Counted from the first letter of the stretch, positions 52,640 through 62,162 are shown. The stretch: 64,000 nt of DNA from JALYXV01 sp963791545 (GCA_963791545.1 CAWBSR010000009.1:62001-126000); one strand, 5' to 3'. Notes: generated by a model not told the origin, from the sequence alone. Numbers and translations are program-made.

Positions 52640-53617
52640 ATGCTAATACCGGGTTTCACAAGACCCGCACAGCGCCAGCGCGTCTTCGCGCACGCGGCCG
52701 TCATGGCCGCGGTGGTCTCCTTCAGTGCCAACGCCGGCGAGGCCGGGGCCGCCCCCGCTAGCGGCCCGACCAACCCGGGAGCACCCTTGGGAGTCATGGC
52801 CGGTTCCGACGGCTGGCTCACCTACACGAACACCATTTACCCGAAACTGCACCTGGGCGGCGCCTCCACCCGAACCGTCGCCGGGCAACGCCACGCCAAT
52901 GGTGCCTGCCAGCAGTCCTCCTCCGGGGTCTCCAAGCCCGGCACCGGGGCCACCTTCGAGGAGGAGATCGCCCTTAACCCGGCCACTTGCGCTGAGAAGG
53001 TCATCAGCGGCTCGCTTGACACCTCGGCGCTAGCCACGCTGAACGCGCTCGGGGACAACGGGTCGAGCACTGCGGTTTCCCCCGTGCCACACGCCCGGGG
53101 TGCTGCCGTCGCCGGCTCCGGATCGGTGAACGCCAACTCCGCCATGTTGGCCTCCACCACCTACGACTACGCGTACACCAAGACCGCGTGGATCGACCCA
53201 GTGAACATCACGATCACGTCGGTGACCCCGAATATCCAGTACCCCATCTGGGGTAGCGGACCATGGGTCTATTACTGGAGCGTTCCGTACTCCTTCTCCT
53301 GGGACGGCTGGTCATCTACCGGGGTGAGCAATAGGTTCTCCTACCTGTACCCGTCGGACACCTACGGTTGGCAGGTGGAATCGGTCGACCACTTCACCAA
53401 CACCGACTTCGCCACGTTTATCTACGTCTCCCTCGGCGTCGCCGGCTGGTTGGCCTGCGGGGCAAGGTTCACAGTGACCGCCCACTTCAACCACGACGTG
53501 ATCGTCCAGGGCTACAACAACGGCAATCGGGGATGGGGCTGGAACGACAGCGTCGACGGCGCATGCTCCAACTTGGTTCACCACGCCGCCTGGGCCAACT
53601 GGGGCACGGGCTCCTAG
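52640..53617 (+). CDS. Secreted protein of unknown family
   Basis: A protein of about 325 residues with a signal peptide (FAHAAVMAAVVSFSANAGEA, cleaved near APA). The mature part has two halves: an N-terminal Gly/Ser/Thr region (TYTNTIYPKLHLGGASTRTV) and a Trp/Tyr-rich beta-type C-terminus (WVYYWSVPYSFSWDGWSSTG, GYNNGNRGWGWNDSVDGACS). Cys pairs (ANGACQQ, NPATCAE, WLACGAR, DGACSN) probably form disulfides outside the cell. I recognise no family. ATG 52640 follows AGGAG by four bases; an ATG at 52628 is in frame. A promoter lies upstream. Confidence 0.7.
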   Translation: MLIPGFTRPAQRQRVFAHAAVMAAVVSFSANAGEAGAAPASGPTNPGAPLGVMAGSDGWLTYTNTIYPKLHLGGASTRTVAGQRHANGACQQSSSGVSKPGTGATFEEEIALNPATCAEKVISGSLDTSALATLNALGDNGSSTAVSPVPHARGAAVAGSGSVNANSAMLASTTYDYAYTKTAWIDPVNITITSVTPNIQYPIWGSGPWVYYWSVPYSFSWDGWSSTGVSNRFSYLYPSDTYGWQVESVDHFTNTDFATFIYVSLGVAGWLACGARFTVTAHFNHDVIVQGYNNGNRGWGWNDSVDGACSNLVHHAAWANWGTGS

Positions 53618-53623
53618 GCGACC

Positions 53624-54136
53624 ATGTTCATCACCACAGCCCTGCCGATCCGCCATGCCATCCGAGTAGTCGCGGCAGCGGCAGCGGCAGCGGCTGTGGT
53701 GCTCGCCGCCAGTTGCGGGCACAGCCAGAAACTATCCGCCGCCCCTGCGGGTAGCCCGCAGCAGGTGGCGATCGCGTACAGCCAGGCAATCCTCGCCGGG
53801 CGGGTCGACGACGCCCGCGGGTATGTCGCTCCCGCCAGCCAGCCGGCCTTTCAGGTCATCGCCGGCACCCTCGGACAGGCAGGCGGTTCCGCCCGCGACT
53901 TGGCCTCCGGGTCCGTCACCATCAGCGGGGCCAGCGCGGTGGTGGTTCTTACCGGCACGTTGTGCTACACCGGCACGTGCATTAGCAACAGCTCGTCGCA
54001 GAGCGCAAACCCGATCTTCAAGGTATCCGAGACCCGCATCGACGGCCGCTGGATGGTCACTTTCAACACGCCGAGCGTGCCGGTGCCGGCGGCGACATCG
54101 ACGGTGCCAGCTTCGGTTGCCCCCGCCCACCCCTAA
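53624..54136 (+). CDS. Lipoprotein of unknown family
   Basis: A 170-residue protein with a signal and lipobox (AAAAAVVLAASCGHSQ). The mature part is an NTF2-like or DUF4878-like alpha/beta fold by look (QQVAIAYSQAILAGRVDDAR, then ISGASAVVVLTGTLCYTGTC, ETRIDGRWMVTFNTPS). One disulfide is likely (CYTGTC). It starts six bases past the previous gene and is in the same operon. Confidence 0.68.
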   Translation: MFITTALPIRHAIRVVAAAAAAAAVVLAASCGHSQKLSAAPAGSPQQVAIAYSQAILAGRVDDARGYVAPASQPAFQVIAGTLGQAGGSARDLASGSVTISGASAVVVLTGTLCYTGTCISNSSSQSANPIFKVSETRIDGRWMVTFNTPSVPVPAATSTVPASVAPAHP

Positions 54137-54398
54137 ATGGCCTGATGCTCGGGTCCGTGTCATGTGCCGCAAACTGACGGGGCCGTATTGGCCCGGGACG
54201 GTTCAGGTGCCACAAAGTTCCGGGTTGGCGATCGCAGTCGGCAAATCGACCCAGGGCGAGGGCCTCACCCGGCGAAGTTCGTGCTTCCGGGTCGGCGTGG
54301 GACCGAACGCTGTGCCGACTCCCGTCCTTCTCACCCCGGTCTACCTTGCGGCTGGTGACACCGACCCGAGCAATTGGGCTTAGATAGATGTCCGGGCT

Positions 54399-54815
54399 AT
54401 GAACGGCACGCTCGGAAGGCGAGGCAGTACGTCGACGGCGGTGGACAAGACGCCCGGCAAGCCGAGCACGGCCGCCTTCGCCGGCTGGACGGCGATCGGT
54501 GCCTGCGTACTCCTCGCCCTGCTGACCCCGTTCACGATCGGAGCGATCGCCGCCCTGGTGGCCCTGGCCGGCGTCGCCGCTCTACTGATGTGGCCCGCGG
54601 GGCGCTCTGCCGCCGCGTTCGGGGCGCTCAGCGGGGCCGGTGCGGTCCCCTTGTATGTAGCGTGGCTTAACCGGGATGGGCCGGGGACAGTGTGCAACTC
54701 GACGGCCACGCACTGTGTCGACGAGTGGAGCCCGTGGGGCTGGTTCGCCATCGGATTGGTGCTTATCACCACCGGTGTGGCCACGTTCATGATGTCTCGT
54801 CGCTCGCCCCATTGA
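54399..54815 (+). CDS. Small membrane protein
   Basis: A 138-residue protein with four hydrophobic segments (about 25-48, 50-67, 70-88 and 112-132). A Cys pair (GTVCNSTATHCVDEW) lies in the loop before the last. No recognisable family. It is 260 bp after the lipoprotein gene, so may have its own promoter. Confidence 0.6.
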   Translation: MNGTLGRRGSTSTAVDKTPGKPSTAAFAGWTAIGACVLLALLTPFTIGAIAALVALAGVAALLMWPAGRSAAAFGALSGAGAVPLYVAWLNRDGPGTVCNSTATHCVDEWSPWGWFAIGLVLITTGVATFMMSRRSPH

Positions 54816-54854
54816 TCGACCGTCGAAAGCAACACGCAGCAGCAGGCCCGCCGA

Positions 54855-55217
54855 TCATTCGTCGTCGCTGCCGAGCTCGGCGTCCTCTTGTGCGCTGTGG
54901 GCGTCGACAACCGAGCTCAACGCCCGCCAGGCGCGTTCCACCGCGGCGCTGGCTTCCAGCGTCAGCGCTTCGAGTTCGTCGATGTCGCCATCGTCCCAGT
55001 ACTCGCGGACTTGGCCCCACTCCAAGGCCTTCTCGATCCAGATCCCCCGGAACGCCTGGTTCAACGCCACGTAGGCGGCTTCGAGGCTCTCGGCGATCGT
55101 GGCCCTCTCGTCGTAGTCCACGAAGACCTTGCCCTGCCGCAGCGGCGGGCGTTCCTCGACGATCCAAACGCCAGGGCCTTCGTCTTCGTCGCCCTCGTCA
55201 GAAGAGAACTCTGGCAT
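54855..55217 (-). CDS. Acidic hypothetical protein
   Basis: A 120-residue protein from ATG 55217. It is strongly acidic at both ends (EFSSDEGDEDEGPG and AQEDAELGSDDE). The middle (KVFVDYDERATIAESLEAAY, then VALNQAFRGIWIEKALEWGQ) is helical. No known domain; a DNA mimic or adaptor role would be speculation. Confidence 0.55.
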   Translation of the reverse strand: MPEFSSDEGDEDEGPGVWIVEERPPLRQGKVFVDYDERATIAESLEAAYVALNQAFRGIWIEKALEWGQVREYWDDGDIDELEALTLEASAAVERAWRALSSVVDAHSAQEDAELGSDDE

Positions 55218-55308
55218 CGACGAACGGTACCCACTCGCTGTTATCGCCGCTGGCTCGGGCCCAAGCCAGACAGATCCCAAACCCGCCCGAACCCGATCAA
55301 GGTCCCGA

Positions 55309-55340
55309 CGTTCAGGATCCTGCACCATTCCTCGTCACAG
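55309..55340 (+). repeat. 32-bp direct repeat, copy 2
   Basis: This matches 50061-50092 with one mismatch (A to T). Both copies are in the same orientation and in similar reading frames (VQDPAPILVT against VQDPAPFLVT on the plus strand), so a duplicated coding scrap remains possible as well as an attachment site. Confidence 0.75.
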
Positions 55341-55429
55341 ATACCATGCCATGAGATGGCGCCTCGAACAATGTAAATCGGCGCTGCGCCGCCTATTTAC
55401 CTCATAGGCCGTTAACGCCCTCGACCCCC

Positions 55430-55645
55430 GTGGTCCTAGGGGTCCCGTCTTCATCCTCGGCGTACCCTTCGCGCAACGATCAACCCCAGCAGGAGCAGAA
55501 CATAAGCGGCGTTGAAGATGGGCTCAACACGGTGTGGTTCTCGCCACTCGAGCGCCCCGATGGAACCGTGGTCGGCGTGGTCGTGGCGGTGGACCGAGAG
55601 GATGGGTTCATCGAGGGGGCGGTCAACCTGTCGGCCCCCGGATAG
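55430..55645 (+). CDS. Doubtful small gene
   Basis: A 71-residue frame. The second part (NTVWFSPLERPDGTVVGVVV, then AVDREDGFIEGAVNLSAPG) reads like a real protein end, but the first part is low in information. A relic or a short gene; I see nothing else in 55341-55691. Confidence 0.3.
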   Translation: MVLGVPSSSSAYPSRNDQPQQEQNISGVEDGLNTVWFSPLERPDGTVVGVVVAVDREDGFIEGAVNLSAPG

Positions 55646-55691
55646 TGCCCAGCCCCCACAAGACCGACAGCCCGCGCTTCGAGGACCGCCC

Positions 55692-56081
55692 TCAGCCCGC
55701 CCAGACGGCCAACAGCCAGCGGTCGTGGGGGTCCATCTCAGCGACCCGCTGCACCTCCATCGCCGCCCTCGTCGACGCGCTGAGGGCGGCGATGGGCACC
55801 ACCGACGAGTCGCTCAGCGTGTGACGCTTCTCGCCGTCGGCGCCGACCTCGGTCTTGACCACCTTGGCCAGGCGCCGCACGCCGCTCCCATCGCCGCCGG
55901 GGCGGCCGGGATCGACCGGCCAGGCGGCGCCCAGCTCCACCCAGTCACCCTCGACCAGGACCTCAGGTGTCGCCGATCGGGTCAGGTACCGCACCGGGGC
56001 CTGCCATCCCACCCGCAGCCCCGCTGCCCAGCCCAGCGCGATCAGCAACGCCGAGCCGACCGCCACCGCCAGGTAGGTCAC
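55692..56081 (-). CDS. NfeD-like or unknown small membrane protein
   Basis: A 129-residue protein with one N-terminal membrane segment (TYLAVAVGSALLIALGWAAG) and a soluble part with a small beta domain (VLVEGDWVELGAAWPVDPGR, then VVKTEVGADGEKRHTLSDSS). The stop of the mycothiol dehydrogenase is 10 bp upstream, so it is probably the last gene of that transcript. Function unknown. Confidence 0.55.
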   Translation of the reverse strand: MTYLAVAVGSALLIALGWAAGLRVGWQAPVRYLTRSATPEVLVEGDWVELGAAWPVDPGRPGGDGSGVRRLAKVVKTEVGADGEKRHTLSDSSVVPIAALSASTRAAMEVQRVAEMDPHDRWLLAVWAG

Positions 56082-56091
56082 CAGCCCGGCC

Positions 56092-57177
56092 CTAGAGCAC
56101 TACCACCGAGCGCAGGACCTCTCCGCGCTGCATGCGTTCGAAGGCCACTTCGATGTCCTCGAGGCCGATGGTCTCCGAGACGAAGCCGTCCAGATCCAGC
56201 TTTCCCCGCAGGTACAGGTCGATCAGGATCGGGAAGTCACGCGACGGGAGGCAGTCGCCGTACCACGACGATTTGAGGGCGCCGCCCCGGCCGAACAGCT
56301 CGATCATGGGCAGCTCGATCTTCATGTCGGGCGCCGGGACGCCCACCTGCACCAGGGTCCCCGCCAGGTCGCGGGCGAAGAAAGCCTGGCGATAGGTTTC
56401 GGGGCGCCCGACCGCCTCGATCACGACGTCCGCCCCGTTGCCGTCGGTCAGGGCCTTGATGGCCTCGACGGGATCGGTCTCGGCCGAGTTCACGGTGTCG
56501 GTGGCGCCGAATCGGGGGGCCCACGCCAGCTTCCGCGGGTCGATGTCCACCGCGATCACCTTGCGGGCCCCGGCCAGCGACGCCGCCGCGATGGCGGCAC
56601 TGCCGACGCCCCCGCAGCCGATGACGGCGACCGTGTCCCCGCGCGCCACGCCGCCAGTGTTGATGGCGGCGCCGAAGCCGGCCATGACCCCGCAGCCGAT
56701 CAGCCCCGCCGCTTCGGGGCGGGCGGCCCGGTCGACGGGCACGCACTGGCCCGCCGCCACCAGCGTCTTGTCGGCGAAGGCTCCGATCCCGAGCGCCGGC
56801 GAGAGGGGCGTACCGTCGGCCAGGGTCATCGATTGCGCGGCATTCCTGGAGGCGAAGCAGTACCACGGCCGGCCCCGCCGACAAGAACGGCAGGCGCCGC
56901 AGGGGGCCCGCCAGGCGATCACGACGTAGTCGCCCACCGCCACGCCCGTGGTGCCCTCCCCCACCGCCTCCACCGTCCCCGCTGCCTCATGGCCGAGGAG
57001 AAAAGGGAACTCGTCGTTGATCGCCCCCTCCCGGTAGTGCAGGTCGGTGTGGCACACGCCGCAAGCCGCGATGGCGACGACCGCTTCGCCGGGACCTGGA
57101 TCGGGGATGACGACGTCGGTGAGCGAGACCTCCTCGCCCCGCGCCCCGGCTATGACACCGCGAACCGTCTGCGCCAT
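56092..57177 (-). CDS. S-(hydroxymethyl)mycothiol dehydrogenase
   Basis: A 361-residue zinc alcohol dehydrogenase. The catalytic zinc site is ACGVCHTDLHYREGA with the His in LLGHEAAGTVEAVGEGTTGV; the structural zinc loop is CGACRSCRRGRPWYC; the NAD fold is VAVIGCGGVGSAAIAAASLA, with the Asp in VIAVDIDPRKLAWA. This matches the mycothiol-dependent formaldehyde dehydrogenase (MscR/AdhE2) group of actinobacteria, which oxidises the formaldehyde-mycothiol adduct. It lies 21 bp after the E1 gene. Confidence 0.88.
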   Translation of the reverse strand: MAQTVRGVIAGARGEEVSLTDVVIPDPGPGEAVVAIAACGVCHTDLHYREGAINDEFPFLLGHEAAGTVEAVGEGTTGVAVGDYVVIAWRAPCGACRSCRRGRPWYCFASRNAAQSMTLADGTPLSPALGIGAFADKTLVAAGQCVPVDRAARPEAAGLIGCGVMAGFGAAINTGGVARGDTVAVIGCGGVGSAAIAAASLAGARKVIAVDIDPRKLAWAPRFGATDTVNSAETDPVEAIKALTDGNGADVVIEAVGRPETYRQAFFARDLAGTLVQVGVPAPDMKIELPMIELFGRGGALKSSWYGDCLPSRDFPILIDLYLRGKLDLDGFVSETIGLEDIEVAFERMQRGEVLRSVVVL

Positions 57178-57198
57178 GACCCGGCCTCCTTTTCCCCC

Positions 57199-59328
57199 CT
57201 AAAACGCCAGCGTGGCCTCGCCGCCGGCCACGATATCGCTCACCTGGGGGAGGATGGCGTCCTCCAGCGTCGGCTCGTAGGCCACCAGAGTGTCGGTGGC
57301 CGCCACCCGCCGCACCGGGGCGTCGAGGTCGCCGAAGCAGTGCTCGCCGATCCACGCCGCCAACTCGGCGCCGAAGCCGCAGGTGTAGGTGTCCTCGTGG
57401 ACGACGAGAACCCGGTTGGTGCGGGCCACCGACTCGGCCACCCGTTGGCGGTCCCAGGGGATGAGCGAGCGCAGGTCGAGGATCTCGACGCTGACCCCAT
57501 GCTCGGCGGCCAGCGTCGCCGCCGCCTGGCGGGACTTCTCGACAGTGGCGCCGTAGGTCACGATGGTCAGGTCGGTTCCCGGCTGAACCACCGCCGCCGT
57601 TCCCAACGGGATCTGGAAGCCATTGGACGGGAAGGGATCTCTGGTGTAGGGCTGGCGCAACAGGTGCTTGTGCTCCAGGAACAACACGGGATCGCTGCAC
57701 TGGAAGGCGGTGCGCAGCAGCCCGACCGCGTCTCTCGCACGCGAGGGCATGAGCACGATGATGCCGGGGATGTGGGCGAAGATGGACTCGCCGCACTGAC
57801 TGTGCCAGATCGCCCCGCCCGTCAAGTAGCCGCCGATCGGCACCCGGATCACCATGGGGCAGGAGAACGCCCCGTTGGAGCGCCAGCGCACCGTCGCCGC
57901 CTCGGTCTTGATCTGTTGCATGGCGGTCCAGATGTAATCGAAGAACTGGATCTCCGGGGCCGGGCGCAGGCCTCGCAGTGACTGGCCGACCGCCCGCCCG
58001 ATGACGTTGGCCTCGGCCAGGGGGGTGTTGTAGCAGCGGGCCAGGCCGAACTCGCGTTGCAACCCGTAGGTGGTGCCGAAGACGCCTCCCTTGCCCTCGA
58101 GGTTGGCCAGCACCGCCTCGCGGGCGTCGGCCACGTCCTCGCCGAACACCCGGATGCGCTGATCGCGGGCCATCTGCTCGTGCAGGGTCCGCTTGATGGC
58201 CTCCCCAAAGGGCACCACCTCGCCCGTACCGTCGTCCCTTTCCTCGGCCTCGGCCGCCACATCGGGGACGATATAGACCTGCTCGGTGATGCTGGCGGGA
58301 TCGGGGCGGCGGCTGGCCAGGGCCTCCTTGGCCGCGTCGGCCACGATCTGGCGGGCCTCTTCCCGGATCTGGTCGGCCTCGTCGGCGGTGATGATCCCCG
58401 CCGAGATCAGTTCTTCCCGCATCAGCTTGATCGGGTCATGGGCCCTCTCGTCGTCGAGCTCCTCGGCGGGGCGGTACTTGCTCTGGGTGTCGGCGGCCGA
58501 GTGGGAGTAGGGCCGGGTGACAGTGGCGTGGATCAGCGACGGGCCGACGCCGGCCCGGACCCGGGGCAGCGCCTCGGCGGCCAGTTTGCGGCTGGCGAAG
58601 TAGTCCCGGCCGTCGACCTTGTGGACTTCGAGGCCCCGGAAGCCCCGCACCAGCTCGCTGATGGGCGCCGGCGACTGGTCGGACGAGGGTACCGAGATGG
58701 CGTAGCCGTTGTCCTCGATCACATAGAGCACCGGCAGATGGAGGGTGCACGCGGTGTTGAGCGACTCCCAGAACTCGCCCTGGGAGGTGGCGCCCTCCCC
58801 CAGCGAGACGTAGGTCAGCTCGTCTCCGTGGGCCTTGCAGCCGGGCAGGTGGCGTCGCCGGGACAGGTACCGGGCCGCTTCCGCGCAGCCGACCGCGGGG
58901 ATGCACTGGGAGCCGGTGGCGCTGGATTGGGTCACCACGTTGAGCCACTTGTAGCCCCAGTGGCACGGCATCTGGCGGCCCCCGCTCGAGGGGTCATCGG
59001 CGGAACCCACCGCCTGTTGCAGGATCTGGGTCGGGGTGACGCCGAGGCCGAGCATGAGGGCCCGGTCGCGGTAATAGGGGAAGAACCAGTCGTACGCCGG
59101 TCGCAGATGGCGGGCCAGCGCCAGCAGCAGAGCCTCATGGCCGGCGCCGGAGATCTGGAAGTACACCCGGCTCTGCTTCTGCAGCGCGATCTCCCGATCG
59201 TCCAGGAAGCGGGACACCTGGGCGGCCCGCAGGTCGGCGATCAGTTCGCTCACGAGGAAACCGCGGTGCCGCGCATTGGCGGCCGGCTTCGACATCGCGG
59301 CGGGTGCGGGCACGGACATAAGAGGCAC
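57199..59328 (-). CDS. Fused E1 alpha-beta of a 2-oxoacid dehydrogenase
   Basis: A 709-residue thiamine-diphosphate enzyme. Residues 30-350 form the alpha part (YFQISGAGHEALLLALARHL, YYRDRALMLGLGV, and the ThDP motif GEGATSQGEFWESLNTACTL with NGYAISVP). Residues 375-709 form the beta part (FGEDVADAREAVLANLEGKG, YNTPLAEANVIGRAVGQSLR, LDLRSLIPWD, VHEDTYTCGFGAE). The usual two subunits are in one chain. It decarboxylates branched-chain or other 2-oxoacids for an E2. GTG 59328 or ATG 59319 may start it. Confidence 0.92.
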   Translation of the reverse strand: MPLMSVPAPAAMSKPAANARHRGFLVSELIADLRAAQVSRFLDDREIALQKQSRVYFQISGAGHEALLLALARHLRPAYDWFFPYYRDRALMLGLGVTPTQILQQAVGSADDPSSGGRQMPCHWGYKWLNVVTQSSATGSQCIPAVGCAEAARYLSRRRHLPGCKAHGDELTYVSLGEGATSQGEFWESLNTACTLHLPVLYVIEDNGYAISVPSSDQSPAPISELVRGFRGLEVHKVDGRDYFASRKLAAEALPRVRAGVGPSLIHATVTRPYSHSAADTQSKYRPAEELDDERAHDPIKLMREELISAGIITADEADQIREEARQIVADAAKEALASRRPDPASITEQVYIVPDVAAEAEERDDGTGEVVPFGEAIKRTLHEQMARDQRIRVFGEDVADAREAVLANLEGKGGVFGTTYGLQREFGLARCYNTPLAEANVIGRAVGQSLRGLRPAPEIQFFDYIWTAMQQIKTEAATVRWRSNGAFSCPMVIRVPIGGYLTGGAIWHSQCGESIFAHIPGIIVLMPSRARDAVGLLRTAFQCSDPVLFLEHKHLLRQPYTRDPFPSNGFQIPLGTAAVVQPGTDLTIVTYGATVEKSRQAAATLAAEHGVSVEILDLRSLIPWDRQRVAESVARTNRVLVVHEDTYTCGFGAELAAWIGEHCFGDLDAPVRRVAATDTLVAYEPTLEDAILPQVSDIVAGGEATLAF

Positions 59329-59465
59329 GGTTCATAGTAAGACGGCCGGAATCAATCCGGCGTTACGCCCGGGCGTTGGGCACACCGGGCGCCGGGGGTA
59401 CCCGATAGGTGCTGATTTCAGGGGGTCGGTTGCCTCGGGGCCCCCGATCGCCTACTTTTGCCTCA

Positions 59466-60350
59466 GTGGTAGGACTGATCTCAAGCCTGGCCCTGGTTGC
59501 CGCCCTCAAGAGCAGCCCACCGCCGGCGACACCGGCGGCGGTGGCCGCCGCCACCACCACCTCGGGCAGCGGCAACAGCGGCCCGTCGACGGGTACCTCA
59601 ACGGGAGGCTCGAGCGGCGGCTCCACAGGGAGTTCGTCGGGAAGCGCGTCCTCAGGACCGACCGGCGGCTCCACCACTGGTGCCACGGCCACCGGGGGAA
59701 CGAGCGGACCGGCATCGTCGAGCCCCCAGTCGAACAACATATCGGGCAGCGGAGCCGGTGGTTCGTCGGGCCCCTCCGGTCCCGCCACCCAGACCAGCAA
59801 CCAATCGTCGGGCTCCACGGGCGGTAGCGCCTCGGGGCCCTCGGGGGCGTCCGGCAGCGCCGCCGCGTCGCGGAGCGCGGCGTCCGGGTCGACTCACGCC
59901 TCCGGCTTGGCTGCCACCGGCTCCAGCGGGGCGGGCGGCTCGTCGGGAGCGGCCGGAGCATCCGGCGTCACCTCGGCGGCCGGTCCCAACACCTCCAGTG
60001 CCACCGGGGCGTTCAGCAGCACCGGCAGGGCGGGGGGTTCGGCCCACGGGTCCGCAGCGACCACGGGGAGCGGCGATTCGGGCAGCAGCGGCCTCGGGGC
60101 CGCCAGCTCCGCCACGAGCGGCCCGGCCCGCTCCGGGACTTCGGGATCGACGGCGGGGGGCCAGTCGCTGATGACCCAGCTGGCTTCGGGATCGGCGCTT
60201 CACGGGCCGGGATCGACGAGCTCCATGCCGATCGAAGTCGCCATCGGGCTGCTCCTTATCGGTGGGGTGGCACTGGGCCCGACCTACCGGCGCGACCAGG
60301 GCAACGCCCGGCGCCGTCCCGCCGGGGCCCACTTCGCCCGCACGCTCTAG
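59466..60350 (+). CDS. Ser/Gly-rich surface protein with terminal membrane anchor
   Basis: About 294 residues from GTG 59466. A signal or anchor (VVGLISSLALVAALKSS) precedes a very long Ser/Gly/Thr/Ala-rich region, then a C-terminal membrane segment (IEVAIGLLLIGGVALGPTYR) and basic tail. This is the layout of a stalk-like cell-surface protein. Coding status rests on the two hydrophobic ends and on the frame; the antisense frames are also open, as in most GC-rich DNA. Confidence 0.6.
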   Translation: MVGLISSLALVAALKSSPPPATPAAVAAATTTSGSGNSGPSTGTSTGGSSGGSTGSSSGSASSGPTGGSTTGATATGGTSGPASSSPQSNNISGSGAGGSSGPSGPATQTSNQSSGSTGGSASGPSGASGSAAASRSAASGSTHASGLAATGSSGAGGSSGAAGASGVTSAAGPNTSSATGAFSSTGRAGGSAHGSAATTGSGDSGSSGLGAASSATSGPARSGTSGSTAGGQSLMTQLASGSALHGPGSTSSMPIEVAIGLLLIGGVALGPTYRRDQGNARRRPAGAHFARTL

Positions 60351-60428
60351 CCGGGGAGCCGCTGGACTCGGTCGTCGGGCTGTCGTGGAAAAAGCCTGCG
60401 CCGCTGGCCCCCGATGGCGCCGCGACGT

Positions 60429-62162
60429 CTACTGCGACGAATCCGACGACGCGGTCAGCCAGGCCGCGGTGTCGGGAGGCAGGAGATGCCCCTCGGTGAG
60501 GGGGCCGCTGGCCACCAGGATCTCGCCCGGGGGCACGGGCACGGGTTCGGGGGAGATGTTGACGACACAGACAAAGCCCGGGTCACGGGCGAAGGAGAGG
60601 ACACCATCCGGCCCGCCCAGCCAGCGCAGGGTCCCGTCGCCCAGCGCCGGGTGACGATGGCGGATGGCCAAGGCCTGCCGGTACAGGGCCAGCATCGATT
60701 CCGGGTCGTGTTCGAGAATCGCGGCGGTGTACCGGCGCCAGCTGTCGGGTTGGGGCAACCAGGGGTCGGCGGCGCCGGCGGGGCTGAACCCGAACGGCGG
60801 CTTGTTCCCTGACCACGGGATCGGGACCCGGCACCCGTCACGGCCCCGCAGGGTGTGCCCGGACCGCTGCCAGGTCGGATCGTCCAGCACCTCCTCGGGA
60901 AGGTCCTCGACCTCGGGCAGGCCGAGTTCCTCCCCCTGGTAGATGTAGGCGCCGCCGGGGAGGGCCAGCATGAGAAGGGCCGCGGCCCGGGCCCTGCGGG
61001 TGCCCGCCTCGAGGTCGGCGGGCTGGTTGAGCAGGTCGTCGAGGGTGCGCAACGGCGTGCCGGTCTGGGGCCGGGCATAGCGGGACACGTGGCGGGCGAC
61101 ATCGTGGTTGGACAGCACCCACGTCGGTGGCGCGCCGACCGCGGCGTGCTGGGCCAGGGTGCTGTCGATGGTGGCCCGCAGCGTCGGGGCGGTCCAGGAG
61201 GCCTGGAGGAAGTCGAAGTTGAACGCGGTGTGCAACTCGCCGGGGCGGACGTAGCGAGCCAGGCGCTCGGGATTGTGGACCCACGCCTCGGCAACGAACA
61301 CCCGGGGATCGGGATAGGCATCGGCGACCTGGCGCCACTCCCGGAAAATCTCGTGGACCTCGCTGCGGTCCCAGTGGGGATGTTCCATTTCCAGGGGGGA
61401 GTCGGCATCGAGATGGGCCGGGGCACCCAACAGGTCGGGTAGCCCTTCCTGCTTGACGAGCGAGTTGGCGACGTCGATGCGGAAGCCGTCGACGCCGCGT
61501 TCGAACCAGAAGCGCAGGGTGGATTCGAATTCCGCCCGCACCTCGGGATTGCCCCAGTTGACGTCGGGCTGCTCGGGTGCGAACAGGTGCAGGTACCACT
61601 CTCCCGGTTGGCCGTCGGCTTCGGTGACGCGGCGCCAGGCGGGCCCACCGAACACGCTGGGCCAGTCGTTGGGCGGCTCGTCACGGCCGGCGCCGCGACC
61701 GGGCCGGAAGTGGTAGCGCTCCCGCTCCGGCGAGCCCGGACCCGCGGCGACCGCCGCCTTGAACCAGACGTGTTGATCCGAGGTGTGGTTGGGGACGATG
61801 TCGAGGAGCACCCGCAGACCCAGGTCGTGGGCTTCGCGGATCAGCGCTTCGGCGTCCTCGAGTGACCCGAAGCGGGGCTCTACCGCTCGGTAGTCCGAGA
61901 CGTCGTAGCCGGCGTCGGCCATCGGAGACGGGTACCACGGGTTGATCCAGATGGCATCGACACCCAGCCCGGCGATGTACCGCAGCCGGGCGCGGATTCC
62001 GGCGATGTCGCCCAGGCCGTCGCCGTCGCCATCCGCGAAACTGCGGATGTACACCTGATAGATGACGGCGCGACGCCACCACGGGGGGGTTGCCGGGGGG
62101 GCGGCGGTGGTCGCAACCGGGGCTCCCTGTTCGTCTGGCGCCGGCAGTGTGGGAGTGGTCAC
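60429..62162 (-). CDS. GH13 alpha-glucosidase
   Basis: A 577-residue GH13 (oligo-1,6-glucosidase/AglA-type) enzyme. The four conserved regions are LDIVPNHTSDQHVWFK (I), GFRIDVANSLVKQ with the nucleophile Asp (II), VFVAEAWVHN with the acid Glu (III), and WVLSNHDVARHVSRYA (IV). The N-terminal VIYQVYIRSFADGDGDG is typical. It cleaves alpha-glucosides inside the cell. It lies next to a DUF4032 protein and a sugar ABC ATPase, all on the minus strand, so a maltose or trehalose uptake cluster is likely. Confidence 0.93.
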   Translation of the reverse strand: MTTPTLPAPDEQGAPVATTAAPPATPPWWRRAVIYQVYIRSFADGDGDGLGDIAGIRARLRYIAGLGVDAIWINPWYPSPMADAGYDVSDYRAVEPRFGSLEDAEALIREAHDLGLRVLLDIVPNHTSDQHVWFKAAVAAGPGSPERERYHFRPGRGAGRDEPPNDWPSVFGGPAWRRVTEADGQPGEWYLHLFAPEQPDVNWGNPEVRAEFESTLRFWFERGVDGFRIDVANSLVKQEGLPDLLGAPAHLDADSPLEMEHPHWDRSEVHEIFREWRQVADAYPDPRVFVAEAWVHNPERLARYVRPGELHTAFNFDFLQASWTAPTLRATIDSTLAQHAAVGAPPTWVLSNHDVARHVSRYARPQTGTPLRTLDDLLNQPADLEAGTRRARAAALLMLALPGGAYIYQGEELGLPEVEDLPEEVLDDPTWQRSGHTLRGRDGCRVPIPWSGNKPPFGFSPAGAADPWLPQPDSWRRYTAAILEHDPESMLALYRQALAIRHRHPALGDGTLRWLGGPDGVLSFARDPGFVCVVNISPEPVPVPPGEILVASGPLTEGHLLPPDTAAWLTASSDSSQ

